Of a DNA stretch of 18,540 nt, positions 1 through 7,719 are shown piece after piece. The notes below the pieces were generated by a model. That model saw nothing but the letters and a program-made list of their open reading frames with translations. It was not told the origin of the DNA and made no database searches. The DNA comes from Fimousia sp036311565 (GTDB lineage Bacteria; Bacillota; Clostridia; Lachnospirales; Lachnospiraceae), in the NCBI GenBank assembly GCA_036311565.1, contig JAXJPR010000025.1, positions 1-18,540 on the forward strand, written 5' to 3'. The position numbers were made by a program, and so were the translations under genes. Positions within the stretch are counted from its first letter, which is position 1, and each line of letters starts with the position of its first letter.

Positions 1-58
1 CCCAAATATCAACTCTGTATTTCCCAAAGACACCTAAGTGCTTAATCTACACCGATTT

Positions 59-77
59 GTGTCACCATTGGTGTCAC
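59..77. repeat. Direct repeat GTGTCAC pair, possible arm site of a neighbouring element
   Basis: GTGTCAC occurs at 59-65 and again at 71-77, one helical turn apart. This resembles the paired arm repeats of the element to the right, but the sequence and the 12-bp step differ. It lies about 115 bp outside the left core site, with a hairpin between. It could be the end of a second element sharing the guaA site, or chance. No gene is visible in 1-363; that stretch holds this repeat, a hairpin, the left core, an operator-like repeat and the left arm repeats. Confidence 0.35.
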
Positions 78-134
78 AAATACAAATCACTTATCTTTGG
101 CAACAAATATTTTTCTAAAAGCATAAAATATAAA

Positions 135-164
135 ATGGCAGATAATCCGTGGACTATCTGCCAT
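135..164 (-). terminator. Leftward rho-independent terminator, possibly the displaced guaA terminator
   Basis: A perfect 10-bp stem (135-144 with 155-164, core TGGCAGATA/TATCTGCCA) encloses a 10-base loop. Read on the minus strand it is followed by a T-rich stretch (TTTATATTTTATG). If the element were excised, this hairpin would sit about 30 bp after the guaA stop codon, so it may be the native guaA terminator now 12 kb away. It could instead belong to another element's end. Confidence 0.55.
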
Positions 165-190
165 ATAAAATAATATGTGTAAAATTTTAA

Positions 191-202
191 TTATTCAAAC
201 TC
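191..202. other. Putative attL core (left junction)
   Basis: TTATTCAAACTC matches the guaA 3' end at 12551-12562 (TTACTCAAACTC) in 11 of 12 bases. Read in the guaA frame both copies give Glu-Phe-Glu-stop, the mismatch being GAA versus GAG. The offset between copies is 12360 bp, which sets the element's length. The site lies about 100 bp outside the left arm repeats. Confidence 0.6.
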
Positions 203-234
203 GTCTCACAAGAGATTCATCCCAGTGTTTTTAA

Positions 235-248
235 TAGCGTTTGCGCTA
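235..248. promoter_or_regulatory. Orphan operator-like inverted repeat at the left end
   Basis: TAGCG-TTTG-CGCTA repeats the operator architecture found between xis and the XRE gene. The similarity continues for 8 more bases (CTTTTTAT), identical to the flank of the copy at 9375-9388. No gene starts here. It sits between the left core and left arm repeats, so a bound regulator could influence recombination at this end. Confidence 0.55.
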
Positions 249-304
249 CTTTTTATCACTATATTCGCCATATTCGCAGGAACACTTTCGACTGGCATAA
301 AAAT

Positions 305-323
305 TGTACTCAAAATGTACTCA
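305..323. repeat. Left arm-type integrase repeats
   Basis: TGTACTCA occurs at 305-312 and 316-323, start-to-start 11 bp. The same pair with the same spacing occurs at the other end (12473-12491), both preceded by AAAAT. Tyrosine integrases with an N-terminal arm-binding domain, such as Tn916 Int, bind direct repeats placed this way, and the integrase at 8085-9149 has such a domain. Confidence 0.75.
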
Positions 324-363
324 CCTATTTGAATAACAGAAAAATATTCTTTATTCATGAGTC

Positions 364-1170
364 TTATTTTAAATCCAATACACGTTCAATTTTCTTTTTC
401 TTCTCTCTAATCATTCTTGCAATAAACTCTTCATAACTTTCTTCGGGATACAATGGAATTTTTTCACTAACCAATTCCCCCTTTAAAGAATTAACCATCG
501 CCTTCATTGTTTCTCCTAGAGACTGTGCAAAACCATTTCGATAATAGCTTTTAGTTGGATTAATTTTATCATATAATTTTTTAAGTTGTTCTAAATGCTC
601 CTCCAATTCTAATGGTTTCCCCGAATTAGGATATTCATAGTTGACTCGTCTATTGATCACTTCTCTGATTTCTGCCTGATTAGCCTCCTCACACGATGTT
701 CCTCTACGCACATAAATCCTATTCATCTTTAAGTCATTGCTATCCTTTTTTGCTAGAAATGGCAAAAATTGAGGATTGTTTTCAATCACCATCATTTGAT
801 ACTTATGGTTATTTAACTTATCATACTCCGATGAATCATAAACAAAGTCATATACTTCATACTTAAGGTTAGAAGATATTAAATTTTTGACTTCATTCGA
901 TACAACCGCTTTGTCTTTTATTTCCTCAATACCTGGAAATTCAAACGATTTATCTTCATTTTCATGAACACCAAATATTATTATACCACCGCCAGAATTC
1001 GCAATCGCCAACATTTCTTTTGCAAGCTTTTGCTGTTCAATCCACTTTTCTTTAAAATCTATGGTATTATGTTCTCCAGTTTGTCCTCTTAAAAACTCAC
1101 GAAAATTGTCTAATGTTGGCTCTTGAAGTAATCTGTATACTATATCTTTTATCTGTTTTGGAAATTCCAT
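364..1170 (-). CDS. Schlafen/AlbA_2-type putative nucleic-acid-binding protein
   Basis: The 268-residue protein carries an AlbA_2 (Schlafen N-terminal core) domain over roughly residues 25-175. Visible signatures are E33-x4-D38-F-K40, the hydrophobic stretch ending in A-N58-S-G-G-G62 followed by I-I-I-F-G67-V, and a late IYVRRGTS motif followed by an ExxEVI-type helix. The C-terminal 90 residues are charged and helical and I do not recognise them. Schlafen-type proteins bind and sometimes cleave tRNA or other nucleic acid, and AlbA_2 proteins are common in bacterial defence islands; the function here is inferred. GGAGAG lies 9 bases before the start. It is the outermost left cargo gene, 206 bases downstream of the helicase unit on the same strand, so it may be co-transcribed. 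No clear terminator follows it before the element end. Confidence 0.7.
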   Translation of the reverse strand: MEFPKQIKDIVYRLLQEPTLDNFREFLRGQTGEHNTIDFKEKWIEQQKLAKEMLAIANSGGGIIIFGVHENEDKSFEFPGIEEIKDKAVVSNEVKNLISSNLKYEVYDFVYDSSEYDKLNNHKYQMMVIENNPQFLPFLAKKDSNDLKMNRIYVRRGTSCEEANQAEIREVINRRVNYEYPNSGKPLELEEHLEQLKKLYDKINPTKSYYRNGFAQSLGETMKAMVNSLKGELVSEKIPLYPEESYEEFIARMIREKKKKIERVLDLK

Positions 1171-1376
1171 ACCAATATTCTCTCCATTTCTAATAAATCA
1201 CTTTATTTGCATTATCAAGAAATATTTCTCTTTTGCTGAACTTGGAAGCCTTGATTTTACGAGATTTTTCAGATGTAGTTCTACAAACACGCTACATACA
1301 CAGGTTTTCTCATTACTCCTCGTCGCACCTTAGATGTATTATGAAAATACACCTATACAAACAGGAAATAAAGCTA

Positions 1377-2153
1377 TCACTTGAATATTTCACGTATCGA
1401 ACCTGATAAAACGGCCACCTTAAAATGCCTGCCACATATTTCGATGTCTACCTCACCATTTACTTGCTTAAGTGCATACAAACTACAGTTTACCTTTTTA
1501 TCTCCAAGCGTAACCTCCATGGTTGAAGAATTCATTTTCACAATCGGCATGATATTTTGGGATTTATCAGGTTTTATTTCTACACAATAGTCATTATTTT
1601 TTTTAGGCAATGAACGTTGATTTTCCAACACACGAAATGTAATCATATCATCCAACTTAACATCTTCAATATTACAAGGTGTGTTATCCCGTAAATAGGT
1701 TTCAATATGATAAAAATATAAGCACTTATGCATATAGGTTAGCAATGCTGCTGCTCTTCTTTTATAACCATATCGTTCCAATAGGGTTCTGAATTTCATA
1801 CGAATATAATCCTGCTTACCAATAAACAGCATTTTTAATCGCATTTCAATAAACATCTTACTGATATAATTAAAATCCTCTGTATCATACTCTAATTCAT
1901 CGCTTCCAATTGCATTCAAGTCACGATTGACAGCATTCGATTCCGCATCTATATCCTCACAATGAAACAAATAGTTTGTTTCATTCATTACATCTTTAAT
2001 AAATTTTTTCTTATCTCTCTGGTGTTCTGCAAACAGAAAACACTTTTCATTTTCCCAAATCTGTACCAATAAATGATTTGCTGTTCGTTCTGCCAAATCC
2101 AAATCATATATAATCTCTGCCAAATAACTTGGCGAATATAGAAAGGATCTCAT
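1377..2153 (-). CDS. Unrecognised 258-aa partner of the helicase-HNH protein
   Basis: I do not recognise this family. The ATG follows directly on the stop codon of the upstream helicase gene (TAA then ATG, no gap), with GGGAG inside the helicase 3' end as ribosome site, so the two are translationally linked. The first 175 or so residues look mainly helical and are rich in aromatic and charged residues. The last 80 look like a beta-rich domain. No membrane segment, signal peptide or nuclease motif is evident. The fixed link to a helicase-nuclease in a cargo region suggests a sensor, adaptor or specificity subunit of a defence system; that is inference. In the 206 bases after it, a hairpin near 1335-1360 lacks a T-run and is not called a terminator. 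Confidence 0.6.
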   Translation of the reverse strand: MRSFLYSPSYLAEIIYDLDLAERTANHLLVQIWENEKCFLFAEHQRDKKKFIKDVMNETNYLFHCEDIDAESNAVNRDLNAIGSDELEYDTEDFNYISKMFIEMRLKMLFIGKQDYIRMKFRTLLERYGYKRRAAALLTYMHKCLYFYHIETYLRDNTPCNIEDVKLDDMITFRVLENQRSLPKKNNDYCVEIKPDKSQNIMPIVKMNSSTMEVTLGDKKVNCSLYALKQVNGEVDIEICGRHFKVAVLSGSIREIFK

Positions 2154-4409
2154 TTATTTATCTCCCTTTGTTCCATTACATCTTCTACATAAGATTTGCA
2201 AGTTTTCTGGTTTTGTTTTTCCACCTTGATTCATTGGCACAATATGATCAACCTGAAACGGGATACGATTGGATGCAGTCTTATGACAAATAGCACATTC
2301 ATAAAGTCCATTTTTATTTTTCGATTTTTTAAAGGTTTCATCTCGTAATTCTTTTTCATAATCGGGACGTACTTTTCTAATCTCACTAAGAGACATATCT
2401 TCTAATTGTCGAACCCCATATGTTACATTTTCCTCTTCCTCATCATAATTTCCTGCAATTTTCATGATTTCAATATCTAATTGTTTCAGGAAGTACGTTT
2501 TTCTACCAAAGAACATCTTCAACATATTTTCATCTGAGTTATTCCACAATTCATTTGTATATTCTGCTTTCTTTCTCGCTCCCATATCCTCATCCCAAAT
2601 ATGTTGTGCAATCTTAGAAACATCAAGTTTATTAGCATCTATCTCGTCAAACGTATAGAATTCCGGAATCGCCTCATACTGCGCATAATATTTTAATATA
2701 TGAATGACATCTCTCGTCTCATATGGCGGAATCATTTCTCCACAAAAAAATGTATCATGACAATGTTCCTCCATCTGTTTTAATATTTCCATATCCGGAT
2801 ATTCTTCTTCCACACCATACTCAGAGAATAAAGTTGGCAATGATAACATCAACTGCTTATATGCTTCTTTAGTACTATCATACACCATCACCTGGTAGGA
2901 TAAATCCATTCCATTATCTTGCAAGTAGGAAAAAGCATACATTCCAATCGGAATTCTACTGATAAACGGAGCTTTTTCCAGAGCAGTTGTATCAACCGTT
3001 TCATCCAGCACAGAGGCAAATTCTTCGATTTTTGAAATAGCTATCAAATTCAGATCTCTTCTCTCATAATCTTTTGTATCATCCGAAAATTCCCCGTCGC
3101 CATCAAAGATGCTCTCTGGATTACACCAGGAAATATGCTCATTCCACTGATCTACAAAGGAAACAATATATGCTTCAGATGTTCCACCCGCAGCAGTTCC
3201 CCTTAACGCACGACCAACCATTTGTGTCATCAATATTTTCGACACAGTAGGTCTTGCAAGAAATACTGTTTTCGTTTGAGGTAAATCCACACCTTCTGTT
3301 AAAATATTTACATTAATTAATACCTGTAATTTGCCATCACGATAATCCTGCAGCTTTCTTTCATTATCCTCTCTGGATATTGTCACTCCTGTAACAGCAT
3401 CTTTTACGCTTGAAATTATATAATCCGCAGCAACACCTGCATTATTAAACAATTTGCTCAATACAATTGCATGTGCAATATTTACCGCAAACACGATTGT
3501 TTGACCATATTCATTGGCTTTTTTCAAATAGGTATCAACAATCAGTTTGTTACGAACTGCGCTTTGCGCCATTCGGTCTGCCAATTCATCAGGGATCACA
3601 TCCAAATACTGGATTTTTTCAAGTGCATCTAAGCCAACCTCTTTCCCATAATCTTCATCCGTAAAATTACTTTCAAAAATCGGTTTTGATAAAATTCTAT
3701 TGTTAATTAGATCCTTCAAACCGATTTGATATGTAATCCCAAGATCATTTTTTACTACCTGATCCTTATTATTTACTCCATCTTTATAAATTTTAGCCAA
3801 AAGACCGGCTTCACTCTCTGATGTTCTAAAAGGAGTTGCCGTAAGTCCAATCAATTTTACATTCTCAACTTTTTGCTTCACATAATCAAGGATTTTTCTA
3901 TACGTCTTCGCAGTAGAATGATGTGCTTCATCCACAATTACAAATAATTCCTTTTCGCCTTTAAGCCAACAATCAAGTCTGTCGAGGTTTCTTCCAATAC
4001 TGTCTTTGCTCAATATTAAAATATTATCTTTTGCTGTAATATCAACACTTCTATCATGACTAGAAGCACCGGAGACAATGCGATATGTAAATTCTGATAT
4101 GTGTGGCATCGCCTCCGCATATGCGAATTTTTGAAATGACTCTGCAGCCTGATCTAATAACATTTGTCTATGTGCGATCCATAAAATCTTCTTTTTCTGA
4201 TCAATTGCATTCTTTAACAACCATGTGGAAGCCGTATATGTTTTTCCTCCACCCGTAGGTAACACAATCAATGTGCTAAATGATTTCTCCTCATTTATGA
4301 TACTAAGCTTTCTCATAGCTTCTTTTTGATGCGGATATGGAGTTCTCATATTCGTTCCTTTTTTTGCTCTGATTCTCCCATTTGACTTTACTTCAATATA
4401 ATCATTCAT
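2154..4409 (-). CDS. SF2 DEAD/DEAH helicase with C-terminal HNH nuclease domain
   Basis: The 751-residue protein starts with a superfamily 2 helicase core. It shows a Q-like PHQ at 26-28, Walker A PTGGGKT at 51-57, DEAH at 160-163, LTATPFR at 189-195, and a motif VI of the form QMVGRALRG in the second RecA lobe. A central region of about 250 residues is unassigned. The last 50 residues form a compact HNH domain with C705/C708 and C741/C744 zinc pairs, D721-H722, and N736 in NLQ. This gives a translocase joined to a DNA-cutting module, as in several restriction or anti-phage helicase-nucleases. GGGAG precedes the ATG by 9 bases. It is the first gene of its unit, followed without a gap by the 258-aa partner. 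It matches no named system that I can assign with confidence. Confidence 0.8.
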   Translation of the reverse strand: MNDYIEVKSNGRIRAKKGTNMRTPYPHQKEAMRKLSIINEEKSFSTLIVLPTGGGKTYTASTWLLKNAIDQKKKILWIAHRQMLLDQAAESFQKFAYAEAMPHISEFTYRIVSGASSHDRSVDITAKDNILILSKDSIGRNLDRLDCWLKGEKELFVIVDEAHHSTAKTYRKILDYVKQKVENVKLIGLTATPFRTSESEAGLLAKIYKDGVNNKDQVVKNDLGITYQIGLKDLINNRILSKPIFESNFTDEDYGKEVGLDALEKIQYLDVIPDELADRMAQSAVRNKLIVDTYLKKANEYGQTIVFAVNIAHAIVLSKLFNNAGVAADYIISSVKDAVTGVTISREDNERKLQDYRDGKLQVLINVNILTEGVDLPQTKTVFLARPTVSKILMTQMVGRALRGTAAGGTSEAYIVSFVDQWNEHISWCNPESIFDGDGEFSDDTKDYERRDLNLIAISKIEEFASVLDETVDTTALEKAPFISRIPIGMYAFSYLQDNGMDLSYQVMVYDSTKEAYKQLMLSLPTLFSEYGVEEEYPDMEILKQMEEHCHDTFFCGEMIPPYETRDVIHILKYYAQYEAIPEFYTFDEIDANKLDVSKIAQHIWDEDMGARKKAEYTNELWNNSDENMLKMFFGRKTYFLKQLDIEIMKIAGNYDEEEENVTYGVRQLEDMSLSEIRKVRPDYEKELRDETFKKSKNKNGLYECAICHKTASNRIPFQVDHIVPMNQGGKTKPENLQILCRRCNGTKGDK

Positions 4410-4496
4410 TATCTTTTTCTCCCAAAATTACATGTCCATTCTAATTGTACATTTTCTCATCTTCAGAATGTAATTAATGTCTATTTTTATATATTT

Positions 4497-4525
4497 ATTA
4501 TACACCACCCCTTGCCTTATTTCAT
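4497..4525 (-). promoter_or_regulatory. Putative promoter of the helicase unit
   Basis: Read leftward, ATGAAA (4525-4520) and a perfect TATAAT (4502-4497) are 17 bases apart, about 90 bases before the helicase start. The -35 is a 4-of-6 match. It lies just after the relaxase terminator, so the cargo unit appears transcribed separately from the backbone. Confidence 0.5.
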
Positions 4526-4599
4526 CTTATTTAGCATTCACTTTCAAATAAATCCAGTATCAACAACAACGTAAGCTATTTCAAAAAAATTGCTCACGC

Positions 4600-4641
4600 A
4601 AAAACACCCCGGATTAACATTTTAACTTATTATCCGGAGTG
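4600..4641 (-). terminator. Terminator after the relaxase gene
   Basis: On the minus strand an imperfect stem (CAC-T-CCGGAT with ATCCGG-G-GTG, 4605-4641) is followed by GTTTTTG. It lies immediately after the relaxase stop codon and ends the xis-to-mob transcript. Confidence 0.8.
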
Positions 4642-4650
4642 ATTTAACGA

Positions 4651-5979
4651 TTACCTTGCATCTCGTTGCTTTCTTTTCAGCAACTTACGTCTTTCTTTTT
4701 CCACCTCTTCGTCCACATGTTCCTGTTCTTTCACTTCTATCAAAATCCTGTCAATCCGTTCTTCACCAAAAACATTGCGAATCCTACCATAATCTTCTTC
4801 CACACGTTCCAGTGTCTCTACCTTCTCCTGCAATATCTGATTTTGTCCCTGCAATCTTTCCTTTCTTCTCCAAATATCCGTATTCTCCCGTTCCAATTGT
4901 TTACATTTATCTTGTATCTTACAATACGCAACATACAATGACAGCACCTTATCCATAAGCTTCTGGAAAAATGGAATCGCTTTGTTTTCCCGATAACCTT
5001 TTCCAGTTTCAAACCTCCCCACCTCTGGCAATAATTCCGCTGCTGGTCGGGTATAATCTCCAGCAAAGTTCTTTACTTTGCTTACCAATGGTGCTACATT
5101 TTTTAATTCTTGCTCTGCCTTATCCACTTTTTTTCGGACATTCTCTGCTTTTTGAATCGCTTCCGCTTTCTTTAACTCAACATCCTCTATTTCTGCTTCC
5201 GACACTTCCAGCATCTTCTGATTTTCTTGTAGCATATGATTTAAGTTCTGAATATCATTCTTTTTTTCTTCCAGCAAATTTTCTAACTCCATCACTTCTT
5301 TCGCCCGCTCTTTTTTCTTATACTCCAAAACGGACAGATGTTCCTCATGTGTTCCTTTTTTCTCCCATTCAATGCCATGCCGCTCCATTACAAGAGCCAA
5401 TTGCTCTTTCTCTGCATTGATCCACTGATTCAGTTCGGTATCTCCCCTGCTTCCACCCTTGAATCCCAGCGCACCTAACGCCTGTTTTAATGAAACTCTG
5501 GTATCTACCCCACGTTTACTTTCTGTAATATACGGAACAAAATCAATATGAAGATGAGGTGTTGCTTCATCCATATGCAAATGTGCCGAAAACACTCTAA
5601 GTGTCGGGTTCCGCTGTTGAAAATCTTTCATATATTCATCCAAAACCTTTGCTGCTATAATCCCATTTCTTGAATCCGAGACACAATCTTCTTTATTTCC
5701 AATTTGCATAATGATCTCATGAAACAGTTTTTCCTGTTTGCCGGAACGTATCTTTTCATAATAATCATCAATACATCTGTCCTTTCTTGTCTGTTTTGCA
5801 TTGTATCTTTCTATGGCTTCGTCAAACAATTCATGATAAACTTCTTTTATGTTTTCATTGCAATATTCCACATTGAGATAACTCCGTTCTGGATCTGTAT
5901 TTTCCGCATGGAATTTTCTGCAATTATGATTGATAGAACCTTTTCCTGTCATTCCACTAATCGTTCTTTTTATACGCAT
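4651..5979 (-). CDS. MobV-family (Pre/Mob) relaxase
   Basis: This is the relaxase that would nick the element's oriT and pilot the strand during mobilization by a helper conjugation system. Counting from the upstream TTG at 5988, the N-terminus shows H21-N-C-R followed by N-x-D-P-x-R-S-x-L-N, matching the region of the nucleophilic His22 of pMV158 MobM. The metal-binding motif HMDEATPHLH is at 138-147. Residues 210-440 are long charged heptad-like coiled coil, typical of MobV C-termini. I place the start at the ATG ending at 5979, because GGAGG is directly upstream (close, about 2-4 bases). The in-frame TTG at 5988 has no ribosome site. It is the last gene of the leftward backbone and is followed by a strong terminator. 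The region just upstream holds the oriT-like palindromes. Confidence 0.9.
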   Translation of the reverse strand: MRIKRTISGMTGKGSINHNCRKFHAENTDPERSYLNVEYCNENIKEVYHELFDEAIERYNAKQTRKDRCIDDYYEKIRSGKQEKLFHEIIMQIGNKEDCVSDSRNGIIAAKVLDEYMKDFQQRNPTLRVFSAHLHMDEATPHLHIDFVPYITESKRGVDTRVSLKQALGALGFKGGSRGDTELNQWINAEKEQLALVMERHGIEWEKKGTHEEHLSVLEYKKKERAKEVMELENLLEEKKNDIQNLNHMLQENQKMLEVSEAEIEDVELKKAEAIQKAENVRKKVDKAEQELKNVAPLVSKVKNFAGDYTRPAAELLPEVGRFETGKGYRENKAIPFFQKLMDKVLSLYVAYCKIQDKCKQLERENTDIWRRKERLQGQNQILQEKVETLERVEEDYGRIRNVFGEERIDRILIEVKEQEHVDEEVEKERRKLLKRKQRDAR

Positions 5980-6003
5980 CTCCTCCAATCTTTTGTACTT
6001 TTA

Positions 6004-6131
6004 GTGCCGGACACGGCACATAAATATCTCTCGCCGGATACGGCAGTTTTGTTACTTTTGTCAAAAGTAACGCAAAAGCACTTTCGACAGCCGTTCCGCC
6101 CATCAAAAGTTGCCCTTGCGCCCTGCGGGGC
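6004..6131. other. oriT-like palindrome cluster
   Basis: The 320-base gene-free stretch between the relaxase and the 77-aa gene is G+C-richer than its surroundings. It holds GTGCCG-GACA-CGGCAC (6004-6019), GCCG-GATA-CGGC (6033-6044), a perfect 10-bp palindrome with a single central base, GTTACTTTTG-T-CAAAAGTAAC (6051-6071), and a GCCC/GGGC hairpin (6120-6131). MobV elements usually carry oriT as inverted repeats just upstream of mob, which fits. The nick site cannot be fixed by eye. The rest of the stretch (6132-6299) shows no convincing gene. Confidence 0.6.
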
Positions 6132-6299
6132 TATTCCTCTCTATGGTCGGGATGAAATATCCTGCAGAGGATGCCCTAAGTCAACGCCCCCTTTCCACTG
6201 TTGTCCTAAAAACCTCCGTCCTCTCATCTGCATTTTCTCTTGTCCGCCATCTATACAGGAGCGTGTCACGCCCCTGTCAGAATGGTAATCAGGAAAGAA

Positions 6300-6533
6300 C
6301 TACCATCGGAAGTCCTTCTGTATCCCCCGCTTGTCTAAATACTCCAGCCGAGCTTTTTCCCGTTCTTCCTCCGTTGGGGCAGTTTTTGATTTCGTATATA
6401 ATTCACGCTCTACCATAGCATTCATTTTCTGTTCCAACCCTTTTTTCACATCGCCGATGCAGCTGTCATCATCAAGCAAATGATATCGGAGCAGTTTCAT
6501 AAATAGTTCCTGCGATATTTGTACATTTTTCAT
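6300..6533 (-). CDS. Small conserved mobile-element protein
   Basis: A 77-residue soluble, charged protein starting MKNVQISQELFMKLLRYHLL. Near-identical short proteins are familiar from clostridial integrative elements, where automatic annotation sometimes gives the uninformative name complexin-2. No function is established that I know of. It sits between the RepA-like ATPase and the oriT region, with a good ribosome site (GGAG 6 bases before ATG), in the leftward backbone. A role in mobilization or maintenance is a guess from position. Confidence 0.75.
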   Translation of the reverse strand: MKNVQISQELFMKLLRYHLLDDDSCIGDVKKGLEQKMNAMVERELYTKSKTAPTEEEREKARLEYLDKRGIQKDFRW

Positions 6534-6603
6534 CCATGTCTCCTTTCAAGATAGCAAGATTCCCTATTCTTAAAGAAATGGTAATCTTGCCATCTTCCCA
6601 ATA

Positions 6604-7614
6604 TTATTCCGGCAACATCCAGAACCATTGACTCCCTATCTTCACAGAATCAATCTTCAGTTCCTTCTTCGCATTCCACAGTGTTTTCTTTTTAATTCCT
6701 CTGCTTTCCGCTTCTTCTGCCACTTTTGTCTGTGCCATTGAACCAGATGCCAGTATTTCCTTCAGGAACTCTTTTGCTGCATGGGTTTTCTGCCCACGAT
6801 TATCTCCACTTAACAAATCATCTGCGCTGATATCATATTCTCCAATCCATTCAAATCCTTTATCTTTATCCAAACGGAATGCAATGGATTTTCCCTCTGG
6901 TGCAAGGGAACTTTTCACATGACAGACAACACGGATTTCTGGTTCATCCTTGATTCTGCCAACGATTAGAACACTTCTGGCTGCTGCCTGAAAATCTATA
7001 GAGCCAAGCCCACGATATGATGATTTCCCATTGCTGTTTTTATTCATATGACCAATCAGAATAATCGCACAATGATATTTTTCAGCAAGCACCGCTACAC
7101 GTTTCATAAGCGGACGAATTTCATTCGCTCTGTGCATATCTACATCAGCCCCCAGAAATCCCTGTATCGGATCTAAAACCACAAGTCGTGCTTTTGTCTG
7201 TATAATGGCTTCTTCCAGTCTGGCATCCATCATAGTCAATGCCTGATCGTTATCATCAATCACCATTACTCTGGAACAATCTGCTCCAGCCGCAAGAAGT
7301 CGGGGCTTGATGGTATCGCCCAATCCATCCTCTGCAGTCTGATAAATCACATTTACCGGATCCAGAGCCATTGTTTTACCCTCTAAAATAGGTTCATCAC
7401 TGCCCGGTAATACAGGCTCTCCTTTCGTCAGCTTTGCGATAATCTGAAGCACCATTGTGGTCTTGCCCTCACCCGGATCCCCCTGCACAATCGTAACTTT
7501 TCCAAAGGGAATAAACGGATAAATCAGCCAGTCTATTTTTTCCACCTCAACCTGTTCCATATTTATCAATTTTAAGTTCGGTTCATTTCTTCTGTTATCC
7601 AAAATTACCTCCAT
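6604..7614 (-). CDS. RepA-like AAA ATPase (RecA-fold, AAA_25)
   Basis: The 336-residue protein has Walker A GDPGEGKT at 45-52, Walker B LVVLD ending at D148, a GHMNKNS sensor-like motif and a RGLGSID-AAARS stretch. This is the layout of RSF1010 RepA-type hexameric helicases and the AAA_25 family. The C-terminal 60 residues look like a winged helix (TKVAEEA, KKTLWNAKKEL). In integrative elements this gene probably supports replication of the excised circle. The start is uncertain. The first ATG has no ribosome site, but GGAGG overlapping its second and third codons is 5 bases before an in-frame TTG at 7602, which may be the true start. It is followed by the 77-aa gene on the same transcript. 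Confidence 0.85.
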   Translation of the reverse strand: MEVILDNRRNEPNLKLINMEQVEVEKIDWLIYPFIPFGKVTIVQGDPGEGKTTMVLQIIAKLTKGEPVLPGSDEPILEGKTMALDPVNVIYQTAEDGLGDTIKPRLLAAGADCSRVMVIDDNDQALTMMDARLEEAIIQTKARLVVLDPIQGFLGADVDMHRANEIRPLMKRVAVLAEKYHCAIILIGHMNKNSNGKSSYRGLGSIDFQAAARSVLIVGRIKDEPEIRVVCHVKSSLAPEGKSIAFRLDKDKGFEWIGEYDISADDLLSGDNRGQKTHAAKEFLKEILASGSMAQTKVAEEAESRGIKKKTLWNAKKELKIDSVKIGSQWFWMLPE

Positions 7615-7632
7615 TTTCTGTTGAAAGATAAT

Positions 7633-7716
7633 GGAGACTTTGGTAGAATAACTTTAGTAATTGATTTGGATTTTCTACCAAGTCTCCGCCTTTAGGTGTT
7701 TGCCGACACTTAAAGG
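7633..7716. repeat. Two tandem long hairpins before the RepA-like gene
   Basis: GGAGACTT(T)GGTAGAA pairs with TTCTACCAAGTCTCC (7633-7687, one bulge). Directly after it, GCCTTTAGGTGT pairs with ACACTTAAAGGC (about 7688-7716, one G-U), followed on the plus strand by TTTTATTTTT. The second is a textbook terminator pointing against the operon. They fill the 105-base gap between the ribbon-helix-helix gene and the RepA-like gene. They could be a replication origin or single-strand initiation structure for the ATPase, or a block to antisense transcription. Confidence 0.65.
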
Positions 7717-7719
7717 CTT

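Noticed and set aside
1335..1360. Hairpin GGTGTATT/AATACATC after the 258-aa gene as a terminator
   Set aside because: No T-run follows on the transcribed strand, so termination is not supported.
1377..4409. Assignment to Hachiman
   Set aside because: The small protein shows nothing I can recognise as HamA (DUF1837), it follows rather than precedes the helicase, and the helicase carries an HNH domain that I do not associate with HamB. Left open for a profile search.
5704..6418. Long plus-strand open frames across the relaxase 5' end and oriT region
   Set aside because: They run antisense to the relaxase and the 77-aa gene, lack ribosome sites and resemble no protein family. The region is better explained by palindromes.
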